From Methanofollis tationis (GTDB lineage Archaea; Halobacteriota; Methanomicrobia; Methanomicrobiales; Methanofollaceae), in contig NZ_JABXWR010000001.1 of NCBI RefSeq assembly GCF_013377755.1, forward strand, positions 755,104 to 819,103: 64,000 bases of DNA, read 5' to 3'. The translations under genes and the position numbers were made by a program. The notes under the pieces are model-generated. The model did not search any database, was not told where the DNA came from, and saw nothing but the letters and a program-made list of their open reading frames with translations. Below are positions 34,944-47,810 of the stretch, in pieces. Position 1 is the first letter of the stretch. The number at the start of each line of letters is the position of its first letter.

Positions 34944-35912
34944 ATGAACGATCTGGAGACCTATCTTGAGGCGACCGCCGGCACGGTCGATATGGCCCTT
35001 GACCGGTATTTTGGAGACGTGTTTGGCGAACTTTACAAGGCCGGAGCTCACCTGCTCCTTGCAGGCGGAAAACGCCTGCGTCCTGCGGTGCTGCTCCTCG
35101 CGGCCGAGACGGTGAGGCCGGGGAGTTCTGACGACCTGATGAGCGCCGCCCTCGCCCTTGAGATGACGCACACCTTCACCCTTGTCCATGACGATATCAT
35201 GGACGGGGACGCCACCCGCCGGGGCGTGCCGACGGTCCATACAAAATGGGACATGCCGACGGCGATCCTGGCAGGCGACGTCCTCTACGCAAAGGCCTTT
35301 GAGTACCTCACCCATGCGCTTGCCGAGGACAAAGCGCGGGTGAAGGCGGTTGCGATGCTTGCACGGACCTGCGCGGAGATCTGCGAGGGGCAGCACCTGG
35401 ACATGACCTTCGAGAACGCCGGGGATGCTGTGGAGGCCGCGGACTATATCGAGATGGCGGCAAAGAAGACCGGGGCACTCTACGCTGCCTCGGCAGGTAT
35501 CGGCGCTATTCTTGCCGGCGGAAACGCCATGCAGGTGAGCGCCCTCTACCAGTACGGCATGAATGCCGGGATCGCCTTCCAGATCCAGGACGACCTCATC
35601 GATCTCCTGGCGCCTCCGGAGAAGAGCGGGAAGGACCGGGGCTCGGATCTCCGCGAGGGGAAGCAGACGCTCGTCGCCATCATCGCCCGCGAGCAGGGGC
35701 TTGACCTTACGAAGTACCGCCGCCCGCTCTCGCCCGCCGAAGTCGACGCCGCCATCGCCGAACTGGAGGAGGCCGGCGTGATCGCAGAGGTGCGCAAGAT
35801 TGCCGCGGAGAAGGTGGCGAACGCCCGGCAGTCCCTGAAAGTGCTGCCCGACTCGAAACAGCGCAGGTATCTCGACGAACTCGTAGAGTTTTTCGTGACA
35901 CGGAGTTTTTAG
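34944..35912 (+). CDS. idsA: Prenyl diphosphate synthase (farnesyl/geranylgeranyl)
   Basis: A 322-residue trans-prenyltransferase that builds C15/C20 chains for archaeal lipids. The first aspartate-rich motif is DDIMD (D83, D84, D87) and the second DDLID (D216, D217, D220). LLLAGGKRLRPAVLL is the diphosphate-binding N-terminal motif. Product length cannot be read reliably from the sequence. GGAGG precedes ATG 34944, and the stop is 1 bp before gltX. Confidence 0.94.
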   Translation: MNDLETYLEATAGTVDMALDRYFGDVFGELYKAGAHLLLAGGKRLRPAVLLLAAETVRPGSSDDLMSAALALEMTHTFTLVHDDIMDGDATRRGVPTVHTKWDMPTAILAGDVLYAKAFEYLTHALAEDKARVKAVAMLARTCAEICEGQHLDMTFENAGDAVEAADYIEMAAKKTGALYAASAGIGAILAGGNAMQVSALYQYGMNAGIAFQIQDDLIDLLAPPEKSGKDRGSDLREGKQTLVAIIAREQGLDLTKYRRPLSPAEVDAAIAELEEAGVIAEVRKIAAEKVANARQSLKVLPDSKQRRYLDELVEFFVTRSF

Positions 35913-35913
35913 G

Positions 35914-37593
35914 ATGGATGCAGGGGTCAGAAAGGTCCTGTATGTCTACGCACTCCAGAATGCCGTGAAACACGGCAATGTGCCGAATCCAAAGGCAGTC
36001 ATGGGCAAGGTGCTCGGCGCCCACCCTGAGCTCCGCCCGCATGCAAAAGAGATCCCGGGGGTGCTCACAGAGGTGCTCGACGAGGTGGCAGGGATGCCGC
36101 CCGAGGCATGGAAGGCGCGGCTGGAGGAACTCGCTCCTGAACTCGCCGGCGAAACGAACAGCGGGAAGAAGGACCGGTCAAAGGAGCTCCCACCCCTTGA
36201 GGAGGCCGAGGACGGCGTGGTGATGCGCTTTGCCCCCAACCCGTCAGGGCCTCTTCACCTGGGCCACGCAAGGGCTGCCTTCCTGAACGACGCCTATGTG
36301 AAACGCTATGGCGGCCGCTACGTGCTGCGGATTGAGGACACCGACCCCAGGCGGGTCGATCCCGATGCCTACCAGATGGTGCAGGAGGATCTCAAGTGGA
36401 TGGGACTCGGCATCACCGATATTGTCTATCAGAGCGACCGGATGGAGGTCTACTACGATCTGGGCAGGAAACTCATCGAGATCGGCGGTGCGTATGTCTG
36501 CACCTGCGACGCCGAATATTTCCGCGACCTGAAGATCAAACAGAAGGCCTGTCCATGCCGCTCCCATTCGATCGAGGATAACCTCGCCCTCTGGGACCGG
36601 ATGCTCGGCGGCGATTTCGCCGAGGGGCAGGTGACGGTGAGGGTGAAGACCGATCTGGCCCACCCGGACCCGGCGATGCGGGATTTCTCCATCTTCAGGA
36701 TCGTGGACACGCCCCACCACCCGCGGATCGAGGCGAGGGTCTATCCATTGATGAACTTCTCGGTCGTCGCTGACGATCACCTTCTCGGGATCACCCATGT
36801 GATCAGGGGGAAGGACCATATCGCCAACACCCGGCGCCAGCGGTATATCTACGATTATTTCGGCTGGAAGCCACCGGTGTACCGCCATTACGGGCGCATG
36901 GGCATCGAGGGAGTGGTGCTCTCCACATCGTCGATGCGCGAAGGGATCAACGCCGGGACCTATACCGGCTGGGACGACGTTCATCTCGGTACCCTGCGGG
37001 CGATCGGACGCCGCGGGATCAGGCCTGAGGCGGTGCGGGAGGCCGTTGTCGAGATCGGGATCGGAGAGACCGATATCTCCTTCTCCTGGGAGAACCTCTA
37101 TGCCAAGAACAAGGCGGTCATCGATCATGTCTCTGACCGCTTCTTCTTCGTCCCTGAGCCGGTCTCGGTCAGGATCGAGGGGGCCCCGGAGCAGGTCGCC
37201 GAGATCCCGCTCTATCCCGGCGATGCCGCACGGGGTGTCAGAGAGATCACCTTTGAGGGCGCAGCCGTGCTGCCGCGGGCCGAGACCGAGGGCGCGGCCC
37301 TCGTCCGGATGAAGGATCTCTTCAACATCAGGATGACGGGCGCCGGTCAGGCCGAATACGCCGGCGACGATCTCGCGGCGGCGAGAGCGGCAAAGGCCCC
37401 GATCATACAGTGGCTCCCCGAAGGCTACGGCATCCCCTGCCGGGTGCTGACGCCCGAAGGCGAGGTGTTCGGGGTGTGCGAGCCCCAGGTTGCAGGGTAT
37501 CAGGGCAGGACCGTCCAGTTCGAGCGGTTCGGATTTGTCAGGGTCGATCGCGCCGATGAGGCAGGCGTGCTCTGCTACTTCACCCACCGGTGA
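35914..37593 (+). CDS. gltX: Glutamyl-tRNA synthetase
   Basis: A 559-residue archaeal class I GluRS, probably non-discriminating. The HIGH motif is HLGH at 115-118 in APNPSGPLHLGHARA, after an archaeal N-terminal extension of about 95 residues. The KMSKS position is LSTSSMREG. A beta-barrel anticodon-binding C-terminus follows (residues about 380-559), as in archaeal/eukaryotic GluRS and GlnRS. The frame ends at 37593. Confidence 0.94.
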   Translation: MDAGVRKVLYVYALQNAVKHGNVPNPKAVMGKVLGAHPELRPHAKEIPGVLTEVLDEVAGMPPEAWKARLEELAPELAGETNSGKKDRSKELPPLEEAEDGVVMRFAPNPSGPLHLGHARAAFLNDAYVKRYGGRYVLRIEDTDPRRVDPDAYQMVQEDLKWMGLGITDIVYQSDRMEVYYDLGRKLIEIGGAYVCTCDAEYFRDLKIKQKACPCRSHSIEDNLALWDRMLGGDFAEGQVTVRVKTDLAHPDPAMRDFSIFRIVDTPHHPRIEARVYPLMNFSVVADDHLLGITHVIRGKDHIANTRRQRYIYDYFGWKPPVYRHYGRMGIEGVVLSTSSMREGINAGTYTGWDDVHLGTLRAIGRRGIRPEAVREAVVEIGIGETDISFSWENLYAKNKAVIDHVSDRFFFVPEPVSVRIEGAPEQVAEIPLYPGDAARGVREITFEGAAVLPRAETEGAALVRMKDLFNIRMTGAGQAEYAGDDLAAARAAKAPIIQWLPEGYGIPCRVLTPEGEVFGVCEPQVAGYQGRTVQFERFGFVRVDRADEAGVLCYFTHR

Positions 37594-37703
37594 AGGAAAT
37601 ACTCCGTTCTTTTTTCTGCGATCTCATCCACAGCGATCTCCATCGGGCTCGCTGGCAGGGAGGGCCAGATTATTAATACCCATGAAGCGCCATCACCCTC
37701 CCC

Positions 37704-38225
37704 ATGCGCACGATGGCACTCATGATTCTCATCCTCGCCTGCCTGCCCATATCGGTGGCGGCGGCCGGATGGGTGGAGATCTCGGCGGTTGCCGGCGGGG
37801 AGAACGGCACGGTGATCGTCAGGGGAACGACGAACCTGGCGGTAGAGAATATTCTGCAGGTGGAGATCCTCTCCGTCTCCTTCACCCCGACAGATAAGAG
37901 CGATCCCGGAGGGTTTTCCGGGGCGTCAGGCACCGTGACCGTGGAGGAGGGGAGCCCGTATAACATATGGACATTCACCGTCAAAACCCCCCTCCCGCCT
38001 GACACCTATCTGGTGACAGTCACCCACACGGAGAGCGGGACAGAGGCAGGGGGACAGTTCACCATCACCGAAGAGACGGTGAGCGAGATCACGACACCCG
38101 TGACAACTGCAGAAACAACAACCGCGGCGACCACGCCTGAGACCGCACCGGCACAGATGCCCTGCAGCCTGGTTGTCGCCGTCTTCGGGATTGTTGTCGG
38201 GGCGTTTCTGGTGCGCCGCATGTGA
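37704..38225 (+). CDS. Exported protein with C-terminal membrane anchor
   Basis: A 173-residue protein. Residues 1-20 are a signal peptide (LMILILACLPISVAAAG). The middle is a single beta-rich domain, residues 45-115 with a DTYLVTVTHTESG-type end, and residues 123-150 are a Thr-rich, probably glycosylated linker (TTAETTTAATTPETAP). Residues 152-173 are a hydrophobic helix followed by RRM, as in archaeal surface proteins with C-terminal sorting or anchor signals. It is beside a propeller protein with the same plan, suggesting both are surface-exposed. Function unknown. Confidence 0.75.
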   Translation: MRTMALMILILACLPISVAAAGWVEISAVAGGENGTVIVRGTTNLAVENILQVEILSVSFTPTDKSDPGGFSGASGTVTVEEGSPYNIWTFTVKTPLPPDTYLVTVTHTESGTEAGGQFTITEETVSEITTPVTTAETTTAATTPETAPAQMPCSLVVAVFGIVVGAFLVRRM

Positions 38226-38311
38226 GCGACCCTGCACCTGCCGGGGGGACGTCCTGCTCCACCCCTTTCAACCCCCGCAAGATAAATAGGAGCATCCAGA
38301 TACTCCCTTCC

Positions 38312-39601
38312 ATGGCACAGCAAACTATCGTCAGGGCCTTCCTGATCGCTGCCGCGCTTGGCATCCTGTGCTGCACGGCAATGGCGGTCACGGTCTTTCC
38401 TGACTGGACCTATAAGAGCCAGGCAACCGTGCGGTCGGTCTCGATCTCCGGGGACGGGGCGCTGGTCGTTGTGGGCGGCGACGATGCAAAGACGACTCTG
38501 ATAGGCGCCGGAGGCGCGGTCCAGTGGCAGAAAGGAGCAGCGGCAGCATTAGGCGCCGTTTCCATTGCACCGGACGGGAGCGCCGTGGGTGCAGGAGGGA
38601 GCGACAACAGGGTCTATCTCTATGACATCAACGGAGATCTGCGCTGGAGCACGGTCCTGCCCACCCGGATATACGGCGCGGGGGTGGCGGACGGCGGCGC
38701 CTATGTTGCCGTAGGGGGTTCAGACGACCGGGTCCATCTCTTTGACAGCACGGGCGCGTCGGTCTGGTCCTATATGACCGGGGACGATGTCCTCGCCGTT
38801 GCCATCACACCCGACGCCGGCCTGATCGCCGCCGGGTCCAACGACGACCGGGTCTATCTCTTCGATCAGACGGGAAAACTCCTCTGGTCGCGTGTCTTAT
38901 TCGCCAACGTCCTCACCGTCGCCCTCTCGCCTGACGGAAAGTATGTCGCCGCAGGATCGGCCGACACAAAGGTCTATCTCTATAACCGGGACGGCACCCT
39001 CCTCTGGAGCACTCCGACGCGGGGATCGGTGAGTGCGGTCTCGGTGAGCGAGGGCGGCGAACGGATTGCTGCCGGTTCGCTCGACCAGAACGCCTATCTC
39101 TTCGACCGGAACGGACTGGTTATCTGGAGCCAGGTGATCGGGACGTCAGTCAGGGGTGCGGCGATCTCTGCAGACGGGACACATCTCGCCTTCGGCGGGG
39201 ACGATAATCTGGTGCGGACCTTCACCGTCGAGTCGCCAGTCCAGACCACGACGGTGTCCACAACCGTGCCGACGACAACAGAGATCGAGACCGGGGCCCT
39301 TTCCATCGCCTCCTCACCTTCAGGGGCGGCGATCTACCTGGATAACAGGTATATGGGGATCACCCCGCTCACCCTTCAGGATCTGACGCCGGGGAACTAT
39401 GCCGTTCTCCTGCAACGCCAGGGTTTTGAGCCATGGACAGGCAACGTTTCGGTCTCGGCCGGGGCAACGGTGACGGTGAACGCCACGCTGAACGAGACAG
39501 CACCAACAGCGGCGACACCGACAGAAGCCGCGGCCACGCCTTTTGCAGCCCTCGGGGCAGCGGCCATCGCTGCAGCAGTCCTGCTGCTGCGGCGGCGATA
39601 A
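38312..39601 (+). CDS. Surface beta-propeller protein with PEGA domain and C-terminal anchor
   Basis: A 429-residue protein. A signal peptide (residues 1-30) precedes a PQQ/WD40-like propeller (about 35-315) with repeated xVYLYDxxGxLLWS and SPDGKYVAAGSxD motifs. A Thr-rich linker (TTTVSTTVPTTTEIE) leads to a PEGA domain (about 330-395, SSPSGAAIYLDNRYMGITPL), and the end is a Thr/Ala linker with a hydrophobic helix and RRR. The plan is that of anchored cell-surface proteins. TATA-like AAGATAAATAGG at about 38279-38290 lies 28 bp before ATG 38312, suggesting a leaderless message. It is related in its propeller to the 1-1407 gene. Confidence 0.88.
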   Translation: MAQQTIVRAFLIAAALGILCCTAMAVTVFPDWTYKSQATVRSVSISGDGALVVVGGDDAKTTLIGAGGAVQWQKGAAAALGAVSIAPDGSAVGAGGSDNRVYLYDINGDLRWSTVLPTRIYGAGVADGGAYVAVGGSDDRVHLFDSTGASVWSYMTGDDVLAVAITPDAGLIAAGSNDDRVYLFDQTGKLLWSRVLFANVLTVALSPDGKYVAAGSADTKVYLYNRDGTLLWSTPTRGSVSAVSVSEGGERIAAGSLDQNAYLFDRNGLVIWSQVIGTSVRGAAISADGTHLAFGGDDNLVRTFTVESPVQTTTVSTTVPTTTEIETGALSIASSPSGAAIYLDNRYMGITPLTLQDLTPGNYAVLLQRQGFEPWTGNVSVSAGATVTVNATLNETAPTAATPTEAAATPFAALGAAAIAAAVLLLRRR

Positions 39602-39834
39602 CTACCTTTTTTTCCAGTCAGCCCGACCTCAGGGGAAAAAAGAGGGGGCAGCCCGGCCCGGGATCGAACAGAGCAACCATTCAGACAATAGGGGTTCACC
39701 CCATGGTGCCGATTGGAACGGGAAGGTAGAGGCGGGATCGAAATGGGGCTGCACACATCTCTCCTCAATCAATAGAGAAGGAGCAGATTCACCTGAGCAG
39801 GGTCAGAAGAAGAACGACGCGTCAAAAAATAGGA

Positions 39835-41301
39835 TTATCCGAGGAAGTGCCTGATATTCGCAGCCCTCAGAACGCCCTGTCTGATATCTACAGTTCTGTT
39901 CTCCTCAAGGGCCCGGCAGATGCCGGCAGTGATCTCCAGGTGGTCGGGATCAGGCTGCGCATCGGTGAGATCGGAGACTGCTTTTTTCAGCGCGGGAGAG
40001 ACAAAGGAGGAGTCAGGATTGAAATAGCGGACGGCGTCGGCGATATCGGCATCGAAGTTGACATAGGCCCTCCTGAGAAATGCGATATCGTCTGATGCCA
40101 GGGCGTCGAGGCCGAGGAGTTCGGGAGGCAGACCGATCGAATAGAGCGCGGATGTGAAGGTGATCGCGCGGGGAAGGGTGACGCCGCCCATGCTCCGTGA
40201 ATACCCGAAGAGCCCGATATGGAGTTTACGTTTTCTCCGGCTCGGAATGAATGCAGCGACCCTGTTGATCACGTCCGAGAGTCCGGTGACCTCGCGCATA
40301 TAGGCCGCCGTGCAGGTCTGCACGACCTTTAAGGCCTCTTTTTCGTCAATCTCAGACGGCTTCTCGACCGTCCTTCCCTCAAGACCGGCAACGGCCTGCC
40401 TGACATCGTCGAGGGGGTAGTCGTACTTGAAGGCGGACTGGATCGTGAAGGTATGCACGCTGGGGTACTCGGCCGCGCACCTCTCCACGGTGTCGGGCCT
40501 CAGGTTGCCCCTGAACGGGGCCGAACCCACACCGATGATCGGATAGATCGGAACACCCGTCTCCTCGGCAAGGAGGTGAAGGCGGAAGAGGGCGATCTTG
40601 TTGAGGAGGATTGCCGGGATCATCCCGTAGTTCATCGCCGGGTCAGAGCGGGCAAGAAATACGCGCTGGTAGGAGAGGTCCTTGTCCTGCATATACCGGC
40701 CGACGATCCCGGCCGCATTGAGCATGCTCGCCTGGTCCTCAAAGAGGGGGATGACATCGATCTTCTGCGGCGCAAAACTGCCGATCCAGTCGGCGATGGT
40801 CAGGTCCCTCCCCCCGAGCCGCTTGTACTGCTGCCCGACCACGAAGTCGCAGTAATACTGATAGATATTGTCGATCCCGATATGCGACGAGGTCATCGGG
40901 AGGATGACCTGAAAGATCGGCGGGACCGCATTGCCGTAGAAGAGGTGCGCGATGTCGAACGAGCGCGGGATGCTCTCAAGGGCCTCGAGGAGGATCTTTG
41001 CCTCGGCCCGCTCGATATCAGGGTTGGGCACTCGCAGGGTAAGAAACACGTCAGAGCCGAGCTGGTGCTCTCTGAAAAACGGCTCATATCTGGAGAGAAG
41101 TTTCTTGACGACGAAGTTGTCGACTTCTTTTCCCTCGCAGTCCCACATCTGTTCCCTGCATCCCAGATGGGAGTAACTGTAATAGGCCTCCTGCACCTCG
41201 TCCTCCCCACCGAGTTCAGAACTTTCTGCAAAGAACGGAAGGTGGACGTTATCCGGGTGCTGGGTGCTCATGCATTTTGCTATCTTCGGAATATCATCCA
41301 T
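39835..41301 (-). CDS. ppcA: Phosphoenolpyruvate carboxylase, archaeal type
   Basis: A 488-residue PpcA-type enzyme carboxylating PEP to oxaloacetate, feeding the partial TCA pathway of methanogens. It starts DIPKIAKCMSTQHPDNVHLP and contains YYSYSHLGCREQMWDCEGKE, VIPLFEDQ, RSDPAMNYG, GVGSAPFRGNLRP and a C-terminal FGYSRSMGGVTLPRAI. It is half the length of bacterial PEPC, as expected for the archaeal family. Upstream on the minus strand, CCGAAAGTATATCCTG (about 41365-41380) is a BRE/TATA pair. Confidence 0.95.
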   Translation of the reverse strand: MDDIPKIAKCMSTQHPDNVHLPFFAESSELGGEDEVQEAYYSYSHLGCREQMWDCEGKEVDNFVVKKLLSRYEPFFREHQLGSDVFLTLRVPNPDIERAEAKILLEALESIPRSFDIAHLFYGNAVPPIFQVILPMTSSHIGIDNIYQYYCDFVVGQQYKRLGGRDLTIADWIGSFAPQKIDVIPLFEDQASMLNAAGIVGRYMQDKDLSYQRVFLARSDPAMNYGMIPAILLNKIALFRLHLLAEETGVPIYPIIGVGSAPFRGNLRPDTVERCAAEYPSVHTFTIQSAFKYDYPLDDVRQAVAGLEGRTVEKPSEIDEKEALKVVQTCTAAYMREVTGLSDVINRVAAFIPSRRKRKLHIGLFGYSRSMGGVTLPRAITFTSALYSIGLPPELLGLDALASDDIAFLRRAYVNFDADIADAVRYFNPDSSFVSPALKKAVSDLTDAQPDPDHLEITAGICRALEENRTVDIRQGVLRAANIRHFLG

Positions 41302-41462
41302 AAAACTGCTCCACTATCGGATCGTCAGATAACAATCCCGAACAGAATAATAGAACGTGATTCAGGATATACTTTCGGTCAGGCGCATCCGCCTTTTATG
41401 GAGGACAGACAAATCAGGAGAGAAGAAACGAATGTTCAATGCATTTTCATAATAAGAGAGGG

Positions 41463-41585
41463 GATAGCAGCGTATCACTGTTCCCGAGTGCTCCCGCAAC
41501 TCAGTACCGAGCGTTACGTGAGTGGGCTTAACTGCTGGGTTCGGAATGAGTCCAGGTGTTTCCCCACTGCTATGGCCGCTATCAC
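41463..41585 (-). rRNA. 5S ribosomal RNA
   Basis: The terminal helix is visible: GATAGCGGC at the 5' end pairs with GCTGCTATC at the 3' end. The internal GGAAACACC...GAACCCAGCAGTTAAGCC is typical of 5S rRNA. Ends are accurate to a few bases. It starts only about 4 bases after tRNA-Cys. Confidence 0.93.
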
Positions 41586-41589
41586 CCAA

Positions 41590-41661
41590 AGCCAAGGCCC
41601 GGAATCGAACCGGGATGTAGTTGATCTGCAGTCAACCGCGTAGCCACTCCGCCACCTTGGC
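41590..41661 (-). tRNA. tRNA-Cys (anticodon GCA)
   Basis: The acceptor GCCAAGG pairs with CCTTGGC. The anticodon loop is CTGCAGA and the T arm is CCCGG-TTCGATT-CCGGG, with discriminator T(U) as required for cysteine. CCA is not encoded. It lies between the 23S and 5S genes. Confidence 0.95.
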
Positions 41662-41746
41662 GACCGTGTATGCTCTATAATGTTATCGATTATAGATTTT
41701 AAAGGTATGCACAGCGGGTTTCGTCTGGGTTCAACGGAAAACTGGA

Positions 41747-44650
<2,904 letters not shown>

Positions 44651-44696
44651 TCCAGCTTTCCGCTGAACCCATTTGACGCCCGTTGTGCATACCTTT
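44651..44696 (-). other. 23S processing stem (5' arm; 3' arm at 41701-41745)
   Basis: Leader GGGTTCAGCGGAAAGCTGG can pair with trailer CAGTTTTCCGTTGAACCC, and AAAGGTATGCACAACGGG with CCCGCTGTGCATACCTTT. This long helix around the 23S gene is the archaeal precursor-processing stem where a bulge-helix-bulge is cut. Confidence 0.8.
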
Positions 44697-44770
44697 ACAC
44701 GGCCTCCTCAGGTCAGGGTATCTGACCTTCAGCCCTTCCCTGCAGATTCGCATCTCCAGGTGCATTGAAA

Positions 44771-44842
44771 TGGACTCAGGGGGATTTGAACCCCCGGCCT
44801 CCGCCTCGCAAAGGCGGCGATCTCCCACTGATCTATGAGCCC
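44771..44842 (-). tRNA. tRNA-Ala (anticodon TGC)
   Basis: The acceptor GGGCTCA pairs with TGAGTCC. The anticodon loop is TTTGCGA and the T arm is GGGGG-TTCAAAT-CCCCC, with discriminator A. Located in the 16S-23S spacer, the standard euryarchaeal position. Confidence 0.96.
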
Positions 44843-44911
44843 GATTTCCCTTGGCTGGCATTGGCAACTTTACGGTCTGTTCAGTAACCGCATCAATCCC
44901 CTCGAGTTCAT

Positions 44912-46380
<1,469 letters not shown>

Positions 46381-46425
46381 TTTGAAGTAGGCACACTATC
46401 GATTGTGTTTTAACTAAAGGAATTA

Positions 46426-46460
46426 GCGGTTACTAAACAGATTTCCGCATTGCCAATGCC
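46426..46460 (-). other. 16S processing stem (5' arm; 3' arm at 44853-44891)
   Basis: Leader GGCATTGGCAATGCGG...TAACCGC pairs with trailer GCGGTTACTGAACAG...TTGCCAATGCC, with a small internal mismatch region. This is the expected bulge-helix-bulge substrate around archaeal 16S precursors. Confidence 0.8.
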
Positions 46461-46600
46461 AACGTCAGAATCAACACCGACCTTTTCGGTGATTTTGATT
46501 CTCCATCAAAACGCAGAACAAACTCTGCGTCCCTTGTGTGGAAGCGAACGCATTCGTCGCTTCCGAGTGATTTCGTGGGATTACAGTATTGAACGCACGA

Positions 46601-46616
46601 GGTTATTAACCCTTCG
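46601..46616 (-). promoter_or_regulatory. rRNA promoter P1
   Basis: Minus strand CGAAGGGTTAATAACC: a BRE-like CGAAGGG abutting a weak TATA. It is the nearest to 16S, about 220 bases upstream of the mature 5' end. Confidence 0.5.
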
Positions 46617-46685
46617 CAGCGCCCTGCATCAGGCGTATGAGGCCCGGTGCAGCCATCCCGTGAGGGAACGATATTTGTGCTCCGA

Positions 46686-46700
46686 GGATATAAACCCTTG
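46686..46700 (-). promoter_or_regulatory. rRNA promoter P2
   Basis: Minus strand CAAGGGTTTATATCC: BRE-like CAAGGG with TATA TTTATAT, in the same arrangement as the other promoters of the array. Confidence 0.6.
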
Positions 46701-46816
46701 CAGTCCCGGTCGGCTGCCGGGATTTCGCCCCATTACACATCGCCCCCTACCGATTCCGGTCTCGCCGGAGTGTTCGGCAGTCAGTCACTCGTGTGCCAGC
46801 AACATAGGACTCGGCA

Positions 46817-46831
46817 GGATATATACCTTCG
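46817..46831 (-). promoter_or_regulatory. rRNA promoter P3
   Basis: Minus strand CGAAGGTATATATCC: BRE CGAAGG plus TATATAT. Preceded by CCCCTTCCGGGG, a shorter form of the upstream block of P4 and P5. Confidence 0.65.
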
Positions 46832-46906
46832 CACCCCGGAAGGGGAGCGAGATAATCCGTCAGGGTCGTTGCTGACAGTGTGAGGTAACCATCTTGGACG
46901 GTGCAG

Positions 46907-46921
46907 GATATATACCTTGGC
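46907..46921 (-). promoter_or_regulatory. rRNA promoter P4
   Basis: Minus strand CCAAGGTATATATCC. Upstream (46922-46953) is TTTAACGTCCCCTTCGGGGG then TCGACTG, nearly the same as at P5. Confidence 0.65.
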
Positions 46922-47052
46922 AGTCGACCCCCGAAGGGGACGTTAAAGAAAGGCATCACCCGCGTGTTCCCTCTGAAATCTCAGGCCCGATTCCGGTCTC
47001 GCCGGTGTCGTCGGGCCCGCATAGTGCAAGGCAACAATGTTGTTCTTTTCAC

Positions 47053-47068
47053 GATATATACCTTCGCA
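47053..47068 (-). promoter_or_regulatory. rRNA promoter P5
   Basis: Minus strand TGCGAAGGTATATATCG. Its upstream block (47069-47099) repeats that of P4: TTTAACGTCCCCTCCGTGGG then TCGACTG. Confidence 0.65.
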
Positions 47069-47184
47069 GTCGACCCACGGAGGGGACGTTAAAGGAAGAG
47101 ACAGATCCCGATAAAACATCTCAAGACCGATCGGTTCAGGACCGGTCCTGCCGCCGTTGCGTGCCAATAGAATCTGGCATTGAC

Positions 47185-47202
47185 ACATATATACCCTTCT
47201 TC
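47185..47202 (-). promoter_or_regulatory. rRNA promoter P6
   Basis: Minus strand GAAGAAGGGTATATATGT. It is the furthest from 16S (about 810 bases). Preceded by CCCCGGGGATGACC. Confidence 0.55.
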
Positions 47203-47321
47203 GGTCATCCCCGGGGAGAAAAAAAGACCCCCACATAACACCACCTCAGAGAGAACAAAGAAACGCCATTTTCATCGCCGTACCAGCCGGGGAGGATCTT
47301 CATTCCCCGCCCTCGACAGAT

Positions 47322-47810
47322 TTAATCGAGATCCAGGCGCCCCTGTCCCCCTACAAGGTCCGAGGTCTTGAAATAGCGGGAGAATTCAGGCGTCGTCTGG
47401 AGGAGATAACTTCGTCCGCTCCGGTAGCGCGCCACCAGATCGCGCTTGACCAGCTCCTCCACATGAGCATATGCCCCGCCCCCCCTGATCTCGATCAGGT
47501 CGCTCTGGAGAATCGGCTGGCGGTATGCGATCACCGAGAGGGTGCGCAGGACTGCACGCGATATCTCGGGACGCATGACCGGATAGACCAGAACGGCATA
47601 CTCTTCCTTCAAGACCATGAACACGCTCTCGCCTGAATCGATCACTTCAAGCGGGGACGAGCGCGCCGAAAGCCTGGCCGAAAGATCCTCTGCGAGTGCC
47701 GGAACCTCTCCCGGTTTTATGCCGAAGATCTTCGCCAGGTCCCCGTAGTTCACCGGCGCGTCGGCAACGAAAAGGGCCGCTTCAAGCATCGCCGTTCTGT
47801 CCACCATCAA
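47322..47810 (-). CDS. scpB: Segregation and condensation protein B
   Basis: A 162-residue kleisin-associated winged-helix protein of the SMC complex. It begins AMLEAALFVADAPVNYGDLA; the second winged helix includes SRAVLRTLSVIAYRQPILQS and EIRGGGAYAHVEELVKRDLV. It overlaps scpA by 29 bp, which suggests coupling and roughly stoichiometric synthesis. Confidence 0.93.
   Translation of the reverse strand: MMVDRTAMLEAALFVADAPVNYGDLAKIFGIKPGEVPALAEDLSARLSARSSPLEVIDSGESVFMVLKEEYAVLVYPVMRPEISRAVLRTLSVIAYRQPILQSDLIEIRGGGAYAHVEELVKRDLVARYRSGRSYLLQTTPEFSRYFKTSDLVGGQGRLDLD

Larger units (their letters stand above)
46751..47005. repeat. Direct repeat within the rRNA promoter region
   Basis: CGATTCCGGTCTCGCCGG occurs exactly at 46751-46768 and 46988-47005, 237 bp apart, each lying about 50-70 bp on the 16S side of a promoter (P3 and P5). 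The promoter array seems to have grown by duplication. No gene is present in 46381-47321. Confidence 0.7.

Noticed and set aside
39640-39680. Possible tRNA (minus strand GTTCGATCCCGGG resembling a T arm)
   Set aside because: No matching acceptor, D or anticodon arms can be folded around it.
46600-47200. Regularly spaced repeats considered as a CRISPR array
   Set aside because: Units are unequal in length and spacing and each contains a BRE/TATA pair oriented to the rRNA operon, so they are promoters.
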